Shown piece by piece: positions 14,912 through 24,354 of a stretch of 42,954 nucleotides of DNA. The first letter of the stretch is position 1. Every line of letters starts with the position of its first letter. Source of the stretch: Pseudomonas fontis (lineage in GTDB: Bacteria > Pseudomonadota > Gammaproteobacteria > Pseudomonadales > Pseudomonadaceae); the NCBI RefSeq assembly GCF_028656955.1, contig NZ_JAMDGY010000034.1, positions 1-42,954 on the forward strand, given 5' to 3'. The notes below the pieces were generated by a model, which searched no databases, was not told the origin of the DNA, and worked only from the letters and a program-made list of their open reading frames with translations. Made by a program: the position numbers and the translations under genes.

Positions 14912-16771
14912 ATGAAGCAGTTTGTTTCATCCCCAGCCCGTTGGCTGGCGATGCTCGCTTGCCTGTTCACGGTTACCCTGGCGCAGGCCCAGGATGACGG
15001 CACCGATCATTCGGTGACCATTGAAAAGGATATTCGCCACACGGTTGTCGCTGCCGACGGCACCTACACCTTCACCCAGGACCTGGTCCTGCGGATCAAT
15101 GAAGACCGCGCGATCAAAGTCCGCGCCCAGCACCCGCTGCCCTACAACCGCACCCAGGAAACCCTTGAGGTAAAAGAGGCCTATACGCTCAAGGCCGACG
15201 GTCGCAAGGTGGCGGTCAGCGCCGAGCAGATCCGCGAGCAGCAGGAGCCGGCATCGGCCCAGGCGCCGATGTTCCATGACAGCCTGGTCAAGGTGGTGAT
15301 CTTCCCCGACGTGGCCGTGGGCGACCGCCTGGTGCTGTCGTACAAGAAGCAGCGCACCACCGCGCTGTTCCCGGGGCAGTTCGAAGACATCAACTTCCCC
15401 GAGCTGCACCCCGTTGACCGCTTCACGCTGATCTACGACCTGCCCGCCGACCTGGCGTTGCAGGCCGATGCCAAGGGCTTCAAGGCCTCCAGCCCGAAAG
15501 CCGCAGCCGGCCGCAAGGTCTACCAGTGGGATTACCAGCCGAGCGCACAACCGCGTCGCGAGCAGGGTTCGATTGCCTATTCGGATTACGGCCAGTACCT
15601 GGCAGTGTCGACCTTCAAGGACTACGCCAGCTTCGCCCGCGCCTACGCGCAACGCGCCAATGTCGAAGTCACGCCAGCCATTCGCGAGTTGGCCCTGTCG
15701 CTGACCGCCAAGGCCGACAGCCCACGCGCCAAGGCCCTGGTGCTGGGCGACTGGGTGCGCAAGAACATCCGTTATGTCGCCGTGTACATCGGCTCCGGCA
15801 GCGTCGTGCCGCATGCTGCGCAAACGGTGCTGGACAACCGCTACGGTGACTGCAAGGACCACGTCGCCCTGCTCGAGGCACTGCTCAAGGCCGTGGACAT
15901 CGACAGCACGCCGGCGCTGGTCAACCTGGGCAGCGCCCACCAGTTGCCGAAGGTGCCGACCCTGGGCGTGCTCAACCACGCGATCAACTACATTCCGCGC
16001 CTGGACCTGTACCTCGACAGCACCGCTGAACCCATCGCGGCGGGCTTCCTGCCGATCACCGTGCTGGACAAGCCAACCGTGCTGACCGCCAGCGCCACCC
16101 TGGGCCGCACCCCGGGTATGCAGCCGAGCAAGGTCGAGAACCTCACCACCTTCCGCATCGACGCCAAGGGCGGCGCCAGCTTCGAACACGACTCCAACGT
16201 CGAAGGCTGGGCTGCCGAGTTCAACCGCTGGGGCCTGCGCTCGATGCAGCCAAGCGACCGCGACCTGCTGGTGCAGCGTATCCTCAGCGCCTACGGCCAG
16301 AGCGGCAGCGGCAAGGTCGAGGTGTCCGGGCTGGACGAGGTCAGCCCAAGGTTCGACATGAAGTTCGTCGGCACCACCAGCAACCTGGTGAACTTCCCCG
16401 GCCCGATCGGCGTACCGACACTGACCAGCTTCGCCGGCGGTATTGCGCAGAGCGTGTTCGGCATCGTCAGCGAAAAAGAACGCCGCCAGCCGTTCACCTG
16501 CATTGCCGGGCTGACCGAAGAGCGCGCGCGCTTCGAGTTCCCGGCAGGCGTGCAGATCATTGCCTTGCCCAAGCCAGTGGCGCTCAACACGGCGCACTTC
16601 GACTACAGCGCTGCCTACCAGCAGGAAGGCAATGCGGTGGTCATCACGCGTCGTTTCGACTTCCGTCACCCGAGCGCGGTGTGCTCGCCGGACGACTTCA
16701 AGGCGATGCTGCCAAGCGTCGAGACGATGATCCGCGATCTCAATAGCCAGGTAATCGTGCAGCAAGGCTGA
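14912..16771 (+). CDS. DUF3857 / transglutaminase-like secreted protein
   Basis: The protein has 619 residues with a signal peptide cut near LAQAQDDG, so it is periplasmic or outer-membrane associated. An N-terminal DUF3857 domain (about 30-230, with AQHPLPYNRTQETLEV and VVIFPDVAVGDRLVLSY) is followed by a transglutaminase-like domain. That domain has the Cys-His-Asp triad visible as YGDCKDH (C314), LNHAINY (H356) and YLDSTA (D369). The catalytic residues are intact. Homologues are common in Pseudomonas and uncharacterised; roles in peptide cleavage or crosslinking are only inferred from the fold. I use the ATG at 14912, with AAGGA upstream, instead of the in-frame opening at 14702. Confidence 0.85.
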   Translation: MKQFVSSPARWLAMLACLFTVTLAQAQDDGTDHSVTIEKDIRHTVVAADGTYTFTQDLVLRINEDRAIKVRAQHPLPYNRTQETLEVKEAYTLKADGRKVAVSAEQIREQQEPASAQAPMFHDSLVKVVIFPDVAVGDRLVLSYKKQRTTALFPGQFEDINFPELHPVDRFTLIYDLPADLALQADAKGFKASSPKAAAGRKVYQWDYQPSAQPRREQGSIAYSDYGQYLAVSTFKDYASFARAYAQRANVEVTPAIRELALSLTAKADSPRAKALVLGDWVRKNIRYVAVYIGSGSVVPHAAQTVLDNRYGDCKDHVALLEALLKAVDIDSTPALVNLGSAHQLPKVPTLGVLNHAINYIPRLDLYLDSTAEPIAAGFLPITVLDKPTVLTASATLGRTPGMQPSKVENLTTFRIDAKGGASFEHDSNVEGWAAEFNRWGLRSMQPSDRDLLVQRILSAYGQSGSGKVEVSGLDEVSPRFDMKFVGTTSNLVNFPGPIGVPTLTSFAGGIAQSVFGIVSEKERRQPFTCIAGLTEERARFEFPAGVQIIALPKPVALNTAHFDYSAAYQQEGNAVVITRRFDFRHPSAVCSPDDFKAMLPSVETMIRDLNSQVIVQQG

Positions 16772-16815
16772 ACCTGACTTTTTGGAATAACGCTTAATCC
16801 GTTTTTGTTGAAAAT

Positions 16816-16844
16816 GCCGAGCTACGGACACAACGTGGCTCGGC
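16816..16844. promoter_or_regulatory. Inverted repeat before the RTX unit
   Basis: GCCGAGC and GCTCGGC form a perfect 7-bp inverted repeat with a 15-nt loop, in the 125-bp gap before the two-TM gene. There is no following T run, so it is not a standard terminator. It could be an operator or a leader hairpin. Confidence 0.35.
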
Positions 16845-16896
16845 TACGCTCGATTCAGCGCCGCATTTGCGTAAGTGCCTGGACGAGATCGAGCGT

Positions 16897-17406
16897 ATGG
16901 AAACGACCACCCTGCCCCGCTGGCAAGCCCCCCGTTGGTTCCGCACCTACGGCGCGGCAATTCTCTATTTGGGCTATGCCCTGATCAGCCTTGCCTATCA
17001 ATGGGCACTCGCCATCCCCGACGAGCTGCAGACGCAGTCCGGCACCTTTTCCATCGAGATCGTCGGCAAGAAGCACATGAGCGCCGTGACCTCTGCCGAA
17101 GGGACCTTCCTGTTCAGCTGTGCCAGCACGCTGGGCGGTCATCCCGAGTGCGTGGATATCAAGGACGAGGCGAATTACGTCGGCAAACCTGCCCAGGTCA
17201 GCTGGTACCGCCAGCCGATTTTCCCTGGGGTGACGCTCAACAAGCTGGTCACCTTGAGCATTGATGGCAACGCCATCGTGACCCGCGCCAAGGCCGAGGC
17301 GTGGATGGCCAGCAGAACCCGCATCAGCCTGTGGACTCACCTTGGCGTGGGGCTGTTCATTCTTTGCCTGTGCATATGTTTTTTAAGGAAAACAAGGAGC
17401 AACTGA
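16897..17406 (+). CDS. Two-TM membrane protein preceding the RTX gene
   Basis: I do not recognise a family. The 169-residue protein has a first hydrophobic segment (about 21-41, AAILYLGYALISLAYQWALAI) and a second near the C-terminus (about 146-163, LGVGLFILCLCICFLRK). Between them is a ~100-residue stretch with two Cys (FLFSCASTLGGHPECVD). The N- and C-termini would be cytoplasmic and the loop periplasmic, with a possible disulfide. The start at 16897 (MET) is preceded only by a weak GA-rich site; TTG at 16867 is the alternative. Its stop is one base before the GTG of the giant RTX gene, so the two are almost certainly co-transcribed. A partner, anchoring or immunity role for the RTX protein is inference from this linkage. 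Confidence 0.7.
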   Translation: METTTLPRWQAPRWFRTYGAAILYLGYALISLAYQWALAIPDELQTQSGTFSIEIVGKKHMSAVTSAEGTFLFSCASTLGGHPECVDIKDEANYVGKPAQVSWYRQPIFPGVTLNKLVTLSIDGNAIVTRAKAEAWMASRTRISLWTHLGVGLFILCLCICFLRKTRSN

Positions 17407-17407
17407 C

Positions 17408-20400
17408 GTGGACCCAAATACCGTCTCAGCCGTCCAAAGCCTGTTGTCGTTCTACAGCACACCGGTGAGCACAGCGCCTGTTACCGTCGGCATCTCCAAA
17501 GGCGAAACAATGGGTGCCACGGTGAGTGCCTTGCAAACTGCAGCGGGCGCTGCCGAGATGGTCGGCAAAGGTCTGAAAACCCCAGCCTCGGTGCTGCTCT
17601 CTGGTGTTGCCCTGGGCACGGATGTCTCCAACCTTGCCGACAGCATTGCCAATAATGGCCAGGTGAAGCAGCAGGATGTGCTGTCGGCGGCCTCCAACCT
17701 TACCAGCATGGCGGCGTCCATCGCCCTGGCGGCCGCTGCCGGGGCCACCGGTGTCGTTGCCGCGCCGGCATTGCTGGCGACGGCCGTGCTGGCGACGGCC
17801 GCCGCCGCAGTGCTCACGCTCATGGCGGTGTCCAAGGACGAAACCGACGTCATCGACGTGCAGCCGTACATCGACTCCATGAAGCAAAGCTTCGACAACC
17901 TGCGCGAAGTCATGGGCAGTGCCTATACCGATGCCGTCAATGCCTTCAAGTCCGCCCTGGATGCCGCTGGCGACTTCGGCCAGGCGTTGATGGACTATGC
18001 CTCCACTGCGTTCAATGACATCAAGAATTCCATTACCTCCCTCGACCTGACACAGATGGCCGATGACATCATCGCCAAGATATTCGGGGCCTTTGGCAAT
18101 GCCGAAACCACCCGCAGCCCGCTGGTGCTCGACCTGGATGGCGACGGCGTGGAAACCCTGTCCAAAGCTGGCGGCATTCATTTCGACCACGACGGCAACG
18201 GCTTCGCCGAAACCACCGGCTGGGCCGGCAAGGACGACGGCATCCTGGTCTGGGACCGCAATGGCAACAACCAGATCGACGATGGCAGCGAACTGTTCGG
18301 CAACCACACTGCCGGCAGCGCCGGGGACGCGGCGGCCAACGGCTTTCTCGCGCTCAAGGCGCTGGACCGTAACAACGACGGCAAGGTCGACGCAGGCGAT
18401 GCGGATTTCGCCAACCTGCGCGTCTGGGTCGACCGCAACAGTGACGGCAAATTGCAGAACGGTGAGTTGCTGACCCTGGCCGAGGCTCAGGTACAGGCGC
18501 TCAACGTTGGTTACCTGGAGCCTGGCAAGCCCAATGCAAATGGCGAGATACCTGGCGCAGTCATCGACAGTAACGGCAACCAGCACCGTCAAACCGGCAC
18601 GTTCGTGCGCAGCGACGGCACCCAGGGCGGCATGAACGATGTGTGGTTCGATGCCGACACGGCACGCACCATCGACCTGAACCCGGTAGCCGTTGGCGCA
18701 ACGATCAAAGCGCTGCCCGATATCGACGGGTTCGGCAATGTGCGCAGCCTGCACCAGGCCATGGCCCGTGATACCAGCGGGGTGTTGCAGGCATTGATCG
18801 TACAATTTGCCGCCAGCACCGATGAAGCCACCCGCAAAGGCCTGCTGACCGACATCATTTATCAATGGGCCGGCGTGCAAGACGTCGACCCCGACAGCCG
18901 CGCGGCCTCGAAAATCTATGGCAATGCCATTGGCGATGCCCGGCGCCTGGCGACACTGGAAGCGTTCCTCGGCCAGAACTATTTGGGCACCTGGTGCTGG
19001 GGTGAGCGCGACCCCAACCCCCACGGGCCTGCGGCCACCATCCTGTTGCAGGCGTTCGACAACCTGGCGGGGGTCATCTACAGCAAGTTGATGTTGCAGA
19101 CGCATTTGTCGGCGCTGGTCGACGTGGTGAAAATCGATGCCAGCGGTACAGGCGTCAACTGGAACATCGACAACCTGGTCACCCTGTTGCAACAGAAATA
19201 CAACGAGAACGCCGCCACCGGCGGCGCACTGGTCACCGAGCTGACCAAAGCCCTCGGCTCCAGCGGCGCCTTTGGCAAGGAAATCATCGGGCAACTGGTG
19301 GGCCGTGGTGACCCGCAGGGTTCGGGGCTGTCCCTGCTGCTGGCACAGCTGGGCAACCCGCTGCTGGGCAGCGCCGGCAGCGACTTCCTGTTCGGCACGA
19401 ACAACGATGACAACCTGCTCGGGCTTCAAGGCAACGACAACCTCTACGGCAATGCCGGCAACGACCGCCTCACCGGTGGCGCGGGTGACGACAACCTGAG
19501 CGGCGGCGACGGCGCCGACACTTACGTGTTCAACCGTGGTGATGGCCACGACACCATCAACAATGCCGACGCGGATGCCTACGGCGTCGCGCTGGACACC
19601 CTGAGCTTCGGCGCAGGCATCAGCCCGGATGACATCCTGCTGACCGGCGCCTACTACGACCTGATCATCACCATCAAAGGCAGCGACGACAGCATCAGGG
19701 TCTTCAGCTTCTTCGATGACACATCGGTGATGAACTACGGCTACGCCATCGACCGCTTCACCTTTGCCAATGGCACGGTGTGGAACAGCGATCAGATCCG
19801 CGCGTTCCTCAACCAGCCCGGCGCAGGGAACGACACGCTGTACGGTGGCGCTGGCGCCGACACGCTGTCCGGCGGGCTGGGCAATGACATCCTGATGGGC
19901 GAAGCCGGCAACGACATGCTGTTCGGCGGCGATGGCAACGACGAACTATGGGGCTCGACCGGGAACGACACCCTGCAAGGCGACCGCGGCAATGACATCC
20001 TGTATGGCGGCTATGGCAGCGATACCTACCTGTTCTCGCTCGGCGACGGACACGACAGCGTGGTCTACGGTGAACGCGGGGCGGGCGATATCGACACCCT
20101 GCGCTTTTCGGCGGGCATCCTGGCTGCGGATATCAAGGTGGTCGGCGTCGGTGCCGACCTGGTGCTCAAGCACAGCAACGGCACGGACAGTGTCACCCTC
20201 AAGTTCTGGGGCAAGGACTACGACAGCCACTATCGCATTGACCGCGTCGAGTTTGCCGACGGCACGCTCTGGACCGGCTTCGACTTGAACGAACGCCTCA
20301 CCCGAATGGTCGGCGGTGCCGGCGACGATATCCTCGATGGCAGTACCAACACCTTCGATCTGCGCCTGGAGGGTGGCGCGGGCAACGACCAGCTTTCCGG

Positions 20401-23400
20401 TGGCAAGGGCAACGACCGCCTGGAGGGCGGCAGCGGCGACGACGTGCTTGAGGGCGGCCTGGGCCAGGACATCCTGATCGGGGGCGCTGGCAACGACACG
20501 CTGCGTGGCGGGCCAGGGGTGGATACCTACCTGATCGAGGTGAACGGCGGCCAGGACGTGATCGAGGATTTCGATGGTTACTTCAACCCCAATATCCTCA
20601 AGTACGGTGCCGGCATCAATGCCGCCGACATCACCGTCAGCCGCGATGGCCTCGACCTGTGCCTGACGCATGTGAATGGCGTGGACAAGGTGACGCTGAA
20701 GAACTGGTTCAGCCTGAACGACCGCCAACCCTACATCAGCCGAATCGAATTTGCCGACGGCACCCTCTGGTCGCCCATGGAGATCAGCAACCAGTTCCTC
20801 AACCTGTACGGCACTGATGGCGACGATGTACTGACCGCCACCGGCGGCCTGCCACAACTGCTGTTCGGCGGTGCGGGCAACGACACGCTGATCGGCAATT
20901 ATGGTGACGACACGTTCATTGGCGGCACAGGCAACGACCTGATGATCGGCGACCTGGGGGCCGACACGTTCATCTTCAATCTCGGCGATGGCAACGACAC
21001 CATCATCGAGAGCTATGGCAATGCAGTCGACAGCCTGGTCTTCGGCGCCGGCATCAGTGCAGCAGACATCACCGTCAGCAAACAGGGCCAGAACCTGGTG
21101 TTCAACCACCTCAACGGCCTGGACAGCATTACCGTCCAGGACTGGTTCAAGAACGCCACCACCCTTGAGCAGATCAAGTTCGCCGACGGCACCGTCTGGA
21201 ATGGCCAGGACCTCACCCAGGTCTACTCCCACGTCACCGGCACCGCGGCCGATGACACCTTCGACCAGGCGGACATCTATCAAAACCAGGTGCAGAACGG
21301 CCTGGATGGCAATGACGTGCTGATCTCCGGTGGCGGTAACGATCAGTTGTTCGGCGGTGCGGGCAACGACCTGCTCAAAGGCGGCAAAGGCGCCGACCAG
21401 CTGTTTGGCGGCGATGGCGATGACGTCCTGATGGGTGAGGAAGACAACGACGTACTCACCGCAGGCGCGGGGAATGACGTACTGGTGGGCGGTGGCGGTG
21501 CGGATGTGCTGACAGGGGGAAGCGGAAACGACACCCTGGACGGCGGCTATGGCTCCGACACCTACCACTTCAGCCTGGGTGACGGCCAGGACATCATTCT
21601 TGAAGAGGACGGCAGCTTCGGCAGCAACGTCGATGTGCTGATATTCGGCGCTGGCATTCTGGCTGCCGACATTCGCATCGAGCAGGCCGGCACCGACCTG
21701 GTGCTGGCTCACCAGAATGGCAGCGACAAGGTCACCATCAAGCGTTTCTTCGAGTACGACGACTTCCGCTTCAGGGTCGAGCGCGTGCAGTTTGCCGATG
21801 GGTCCTTCTGGACCAGTACCTACCTGGCCGGGCGCTTTGCCGACCTGCGCGGTGGCGACGGCGACGATGTTCTGACCAGCAACGCGGGCAATACGCCGCA
21901 GTTCATCTTCGGCGGTGGCGGCAACGACACCATCACCACCAGCACCGGCAACGATACCCTGCAAGGCGGCACCGGGAACGATACGCTGGTGGGCGGCAGC
22001 GGCTCAGACACCTACCTGTTCGAGCTGGGCGACGGTCGTGATGTCATCAGCGAAACCATGCAGTATTACTTCGCCGACACCAACGTGCTGAAGTTTGGCC
22101 AGGGCATACGCCCCGAAGACATCACCATCAGCCGTGACCAGTACGGGGCACTCGTGCTCAAGCACAGCAACGGGACCGACCAGGTGACGATCCAGGACTG
22201 GTTCGCCTACAACTGGCAACTTGAGCGCGTCGAGTTCTTTACCGGTGAAGTGTGGACCAGCACCGACCTCGCCAGCACATTCCTGACCTTTGAAGGCACT
22301 GCCGCCGACGACGACATCAGCGCCAGCTACACCAACCGTCAACAGGTGCTGCGCGGCCTGGCGGGCAACGACCAGTTGACCGGGGCACGCGGTGACGACC
22401 TGCTGGAAGGCGGGGCCGGCAATGACTACCTGCTGGGCATGGCAGGCAACGATACCCTCAAGGGCGGCAAGGGCAACGACACCCTGAACAGCGGCAACGG
22501 CTCGGACACCTACCTGTTCGACCTGGGTGATGGCGATGACCTGATCCTGGAGGACGGCACCAGCTGGTTGAGCTCGGCCCCCGATATCGACGTGATGAAA
22601 TTCGGCCCGAACATCCTCGCCAGCGACCTCACCGCCATCCGGCTCGGCAACAACCTGGTGTTGAGTCACGCCAACGGGCTGGATCGCATCACCTTCGCGC
22701 AATGGTTCAGCGCGGGCCCGACGCCTGGTCATTACCAGATCGAACGCTTCGAGTTTGCCGATGGCACCCAGTGGCAAAGCAGCACGCTCGCGCTCACAGC
22801 TCCCACGCTGGCAGGCACCGACGCCGATGATGTGTTGGTTGCATCACTGGCCACCGATCAATTGATCATGGGCGGCGCAGGCAATGATCAGCTGACCGGG
22901 GCTGCGGGGCGCGACATTCTGGAGGGGGGCACAGGCAACGATACCCTCAGGGGTGGCAGCGGCTCGGACCTGTACTACTTCAGCAAAGGTGACGGCCAGG
23001 ACCTGATCGAAGAACTGCCCGGCACAACCCCGGACAACAACGTCATACGCTTCTCGCCGGAGGTTTCCAGCCGCGACATTCTGGTCAGCCTGCAAGGCCA
23101 GGACCTTGTGCTGAGCAACCGAACCACAACCGACACGATCACCGTGAGAGACTGGCTGGTGGGTGATTCGGCAGCCCGACTGGCACAGGTTGAGTTCGCG
23201 AACGGCACACGTTGGAGCGCAGCAGAACTGCAACGCTACGTGTCTGGCGCCAGCACTACGGGCGGCGATGGCGACGACCAACTCAACGGGCTCGATGACT
23301 ACTATCAGCTCTCCCTCTCCGGTGGCGCCGGCAACGACACCCTGATCGCAGGCACAGGCGATGACCAGCTTGTCGGCGGCCAGGGCAATGACATGCTGGT

Positions 23401-24172
23401 TGGCGGGGCCGGCTCGGACCTTTACCTGTTCGCCCGAGGCGATGGCCACGACACGGTGCTTGACAAGAACCTGCGCTGGGAAGGCACTGACACGCTGAGG
23501 TTCGGGCAGGGGATCACCCCTGAAGAGCTGACGCTGACCAGGAACGGCCTGGACCTCACCCTGGCTATTGCTGGAACAACCGACAGCGTCACCATCAAGA
23601 GCTGGTACCTGATCGATCAAGCAAGCGGGACAAGCCTCAACCAGATCGAACGGATCGAGTTCGCCAACGGCGTTGTCTGGAACAATACCGACATATCCTA
23701 CAAGGTACCCAGCGACGGTGACGACACGCTGATTGGCGATGCCGGCAACAACCACCTGCGTGGCGGCAAAGGCAACGATGTGCTGGGCGGCCTGGCGGGT
23801 AGCGATACCTATTATTTCGCCGCCGGTGATGGCCAGGACCAGCTCGTCGGTATCCAGAACAACCCCGCAGACGCCGACAAGCTGGTGCTCGAAGGGCTCT
23901 CGGTGAATGACCTGTGGTTCTCGCGCAGTGGCAACGACCTGACTCTGGACGTTCTGGACTCAAGCGATCGCATCACGGTCTACGGCTGGTACACCGACGA
24001 TTCCATGAAGCTGGCCGCTATCGAAGCCGGCAGCCAGACGCTGTACCTCAATGCGCTCAACAACCTGGTCGATGCCATGGCAGCCTTCGGCCCGCCCGTT
24101 GCTGGCGAGGTGACGCTTTCCTCTTCGCAGCGCGACGAAATCAACGTAGCCATCGCAGTGAACTGGCAGTGA
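17408..24172 (+). CDS. Giant RTX protein with FrpC-like module
   Basis: The protein has 2254 residues and a GTG start with AAGGAG 8 nt upstream. Residues 100-142 form a long Ala/Gly-rich hydrophobic segment. Residues 238-360 (PLVLDLDGDGVETL, then FDHDGNGFAETTGW, DRNGNNQIDDGSELFG, DRNNDGKVDAGDADF, DRNSDGKLQNGELL) closely follow the calcium-binding self-processing module of Neisseria FrpC. However, the scissile Asp-Pro is Ser237-Pro238. From about residue 656 there are ten blocks, each with GGxGNDxL nonapeptides, a GSDTYLFxxGDGxD motif and an intervening haemolysin-related stretch (FGAGIxxxDI ... VEFADGTxW). The C-terminal tail lacks RTX repeats and should carry the type I signal. There is no lipidating acyltransferase and no adjacent transporter. 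It could be an adhesin, a toxin or an inhibitor of neighbours; the function is unknown. Confidence 0.88.
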   Translation: MDPNTVSAVQSLLSFYSTPVSTAPVTVGISKGETMGATVSALQTAAGAAEMVGKGLKTPASVLLSGVALGTDVSNLADSIANNGQVKQQDVLSAASNLTSMAASIALAAAAGATGVVAAPALLATAVLATAAAAVLTLMAVSKDETDVIDVQPYIDSMKQSFDNLREVMGSAYTDAVNAFKSALDAAGDFGQALMDYASTAFNDIKNSITSLDLTQMADDIIAKIFGAFGNAETTRSPLVLDLDGDGVETLSKAGGIHFDHDGNGFAETTGWAGKDDGILVWDRNGNNQIDDGSELFGNHTAGSAGDAAANGFLALKALDRNNDGKVDAGDADFANLRVWVDRNSDGKLQNGELLTLAEAQVQALNVGYLEPGKPNANGEIPGAVIDSNGNQHRQTGTFVRSDGTQGGMNDVWFDADTARTIDLNPVAVGATIKALPDIDGFGNVRSLHQAMARDTSGVLQALIVQFAASTDEATRKGLLTDIIYQWAGVQDVDPDSRAASKIYGNAIGDARRLATLEAFLGQNYLGTWCWGERDPNPHGPAATILLQAFDNLAGVIYSKLMLQTHLSALVDVVKIDASGTGVNWNIDNLVTLLQQKYNENAATGGALVTELTKALGSSGAFGKEIIGQLVGRGDPQGSGLSLLLAQLGNPLLGSAGSDFLFGTNNDDNLLGLQGNDNLYGNAGNDRLTGGAGDDNLSGGDGADTYVFNRGDGHDTINNADADAYGVALDTLSFGAGISPDDILLTGAYYDLIITIKGSDDSIRVFSFFDDTSVMNYGYAIDRFTFANGTVWNSDQIRAFLNQPGAGNDTLYGGAGADTLSGGLGNDILMGEAGNDMLFGGDGNDELWGSTGNDTLQGDRGNDILYGGYGSDTYLFSLGDGHDSVVYGERGAGDIDTLRFSAGILAADIKVVGVGADLVLKHSNGTDSVTLKFWGKDYDSHYRIDRVEFADGTLWTGFDLNERLTRMVGGAGDDILDGSTNTFDLRLEGGAGNDQLSGGKGNDRLEGGSGDDVLEGGLGQDILIGGAGNDTLRGGPGVDTYLIEVNGGQDVIEDFDGYFNPNILKYGAGINAADITVSRDGLDLCLTHVNGVDKVTLKNWFSLNDRQPYISRIEFADGTLWSPMEISNQFLNLYGTDGDDVLTATGGLPQLLFGGAGNDTLIGNYGDDTFIGGTGNDLMIGDLGADTFIFNLGDGNDTIIESYGNAVDSLVFGAGISAADITVSKQGQNLVFNHLNGLDSITVQDWFKNATTLEQIKFADGTVWNGQDLTQVYSHVTGTAADDTFDQADIYQNQVQNGLDGNDVLISGGGNDQLFGGAGNDLLKGGKGADQLFGGDGDDVLMGEEDNDVLTAGAGNDVLVGGGGADVLTGGSGNDTLDGGYGSDTYHFSLGDGQDIILEEDGSFGSNVDVLIFGAGILAADIRIEQAGTDLVLAHQNGSDKVTIKRFFEYDDFRFRVERVQFADGSFWTSTYLAGRFADLRGGDGDDVLTSNAGNTPQFIFGGGGNDTITTSTGNDTLQGGTGNDTLVGGSGSDTYLFELGDGRDVISETMQYYFADTNVLKFGQGIRPEDITISRDQYGALVLKHSNGTDQVTIQDWFAYNWQLERVEFFTGEVWTSTDLASTFLTFEGTAADDDISASYTNRQQVLRGLAGNDQLTGARGDDLLEGGAGNDYLLGMAGNDTLKGGKGNDTLNSGNGSDTYLFDLGDGDDLILEDGTSWLSSAPDIDVMKFGPNILASDLTAIRLGNNLVLSHANGLDRITFAQWFSAGPTPGHYQIERFEFADGTQWQSSTLALTAPTLAGTDADDVLVASLATDQLIMGGAGNDQLTGAAGRDILEGGTGNDTLRGGSGSDLYYFSKGDGQDLIEELPGTTPDNNVIRFSPEVSSRDILVSLQGQDLVLSNRTTTDTITVRDWLVGDSAARLAQVEFANGTRWSAAELQRYVSGASTTGGDGDDQLNGLDDYYQLSLSGGAGNDTLIAGTGDDQLVGGQGNDMLVGGAGSDLYLFARGDGHDTVLDKNLRWEGTDTLRFGQGITPEELTLTRNGLDLTLAIAGTTDSVTIKSWYLIDQASGTSLNQIERIEFANGVVWNNTDISYKVPSDGDDTLIGDAGNNHLRGGKGNDVLGGLAGSDTYYFAAGDGQDQLVGIQNNPADADKLVLEGLSVNDLWFSRSGNDLTLDVLDSSDRITVYGWYTDDSMKLAAIEAGSQTLYLNALNNLVDAMAAFGPPVAGEVTLSSSQRDEINVAIAVNWQ

Positions 24173-24207
24173 CGGCCCAGGCCGTTTGCCCGCAACCCGC
24201 CTGAAAT

Positions 24208-24248
24208 CATGGCCGCCGGTATGAAAACCTGCGGCCATGGCGTTTTTC
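24208..24248 (+). terminator. Terminator after the RTX gene
   Basis: CATGGCCGC and GCGGCCATG make a 9-bp stem with a 14-nt loop, followed by GCGTTTTT. It starts 35 nt beyond the RTX stop. Confidence 0.75.
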
Positions 24249-24354
24249 CATGGCATTCATGCCGCTTTCAACCTTGCCCACTTGCCATCTGTGCACGATT
24301 CTTTAGCTATCTGCCGCCACCGCGCGCCGACCAATAACAATGCAGAGGCCTCTT

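Noticed and set aside
17426..19549. 707-residue minus-strand frame opposite the RTX gene
   Set aside because: Composition is typical of a codon-position shadow. The plus strand encodes clear calcium-binding modules over the same bases.
19400..23800. CRISPR-like periodic DNA repeats
   Set aside because: The periodicity is that of RTX nonapeptide codons (27 nt, degenerate) within one open frame; there are no constant repeats with unique spacers.
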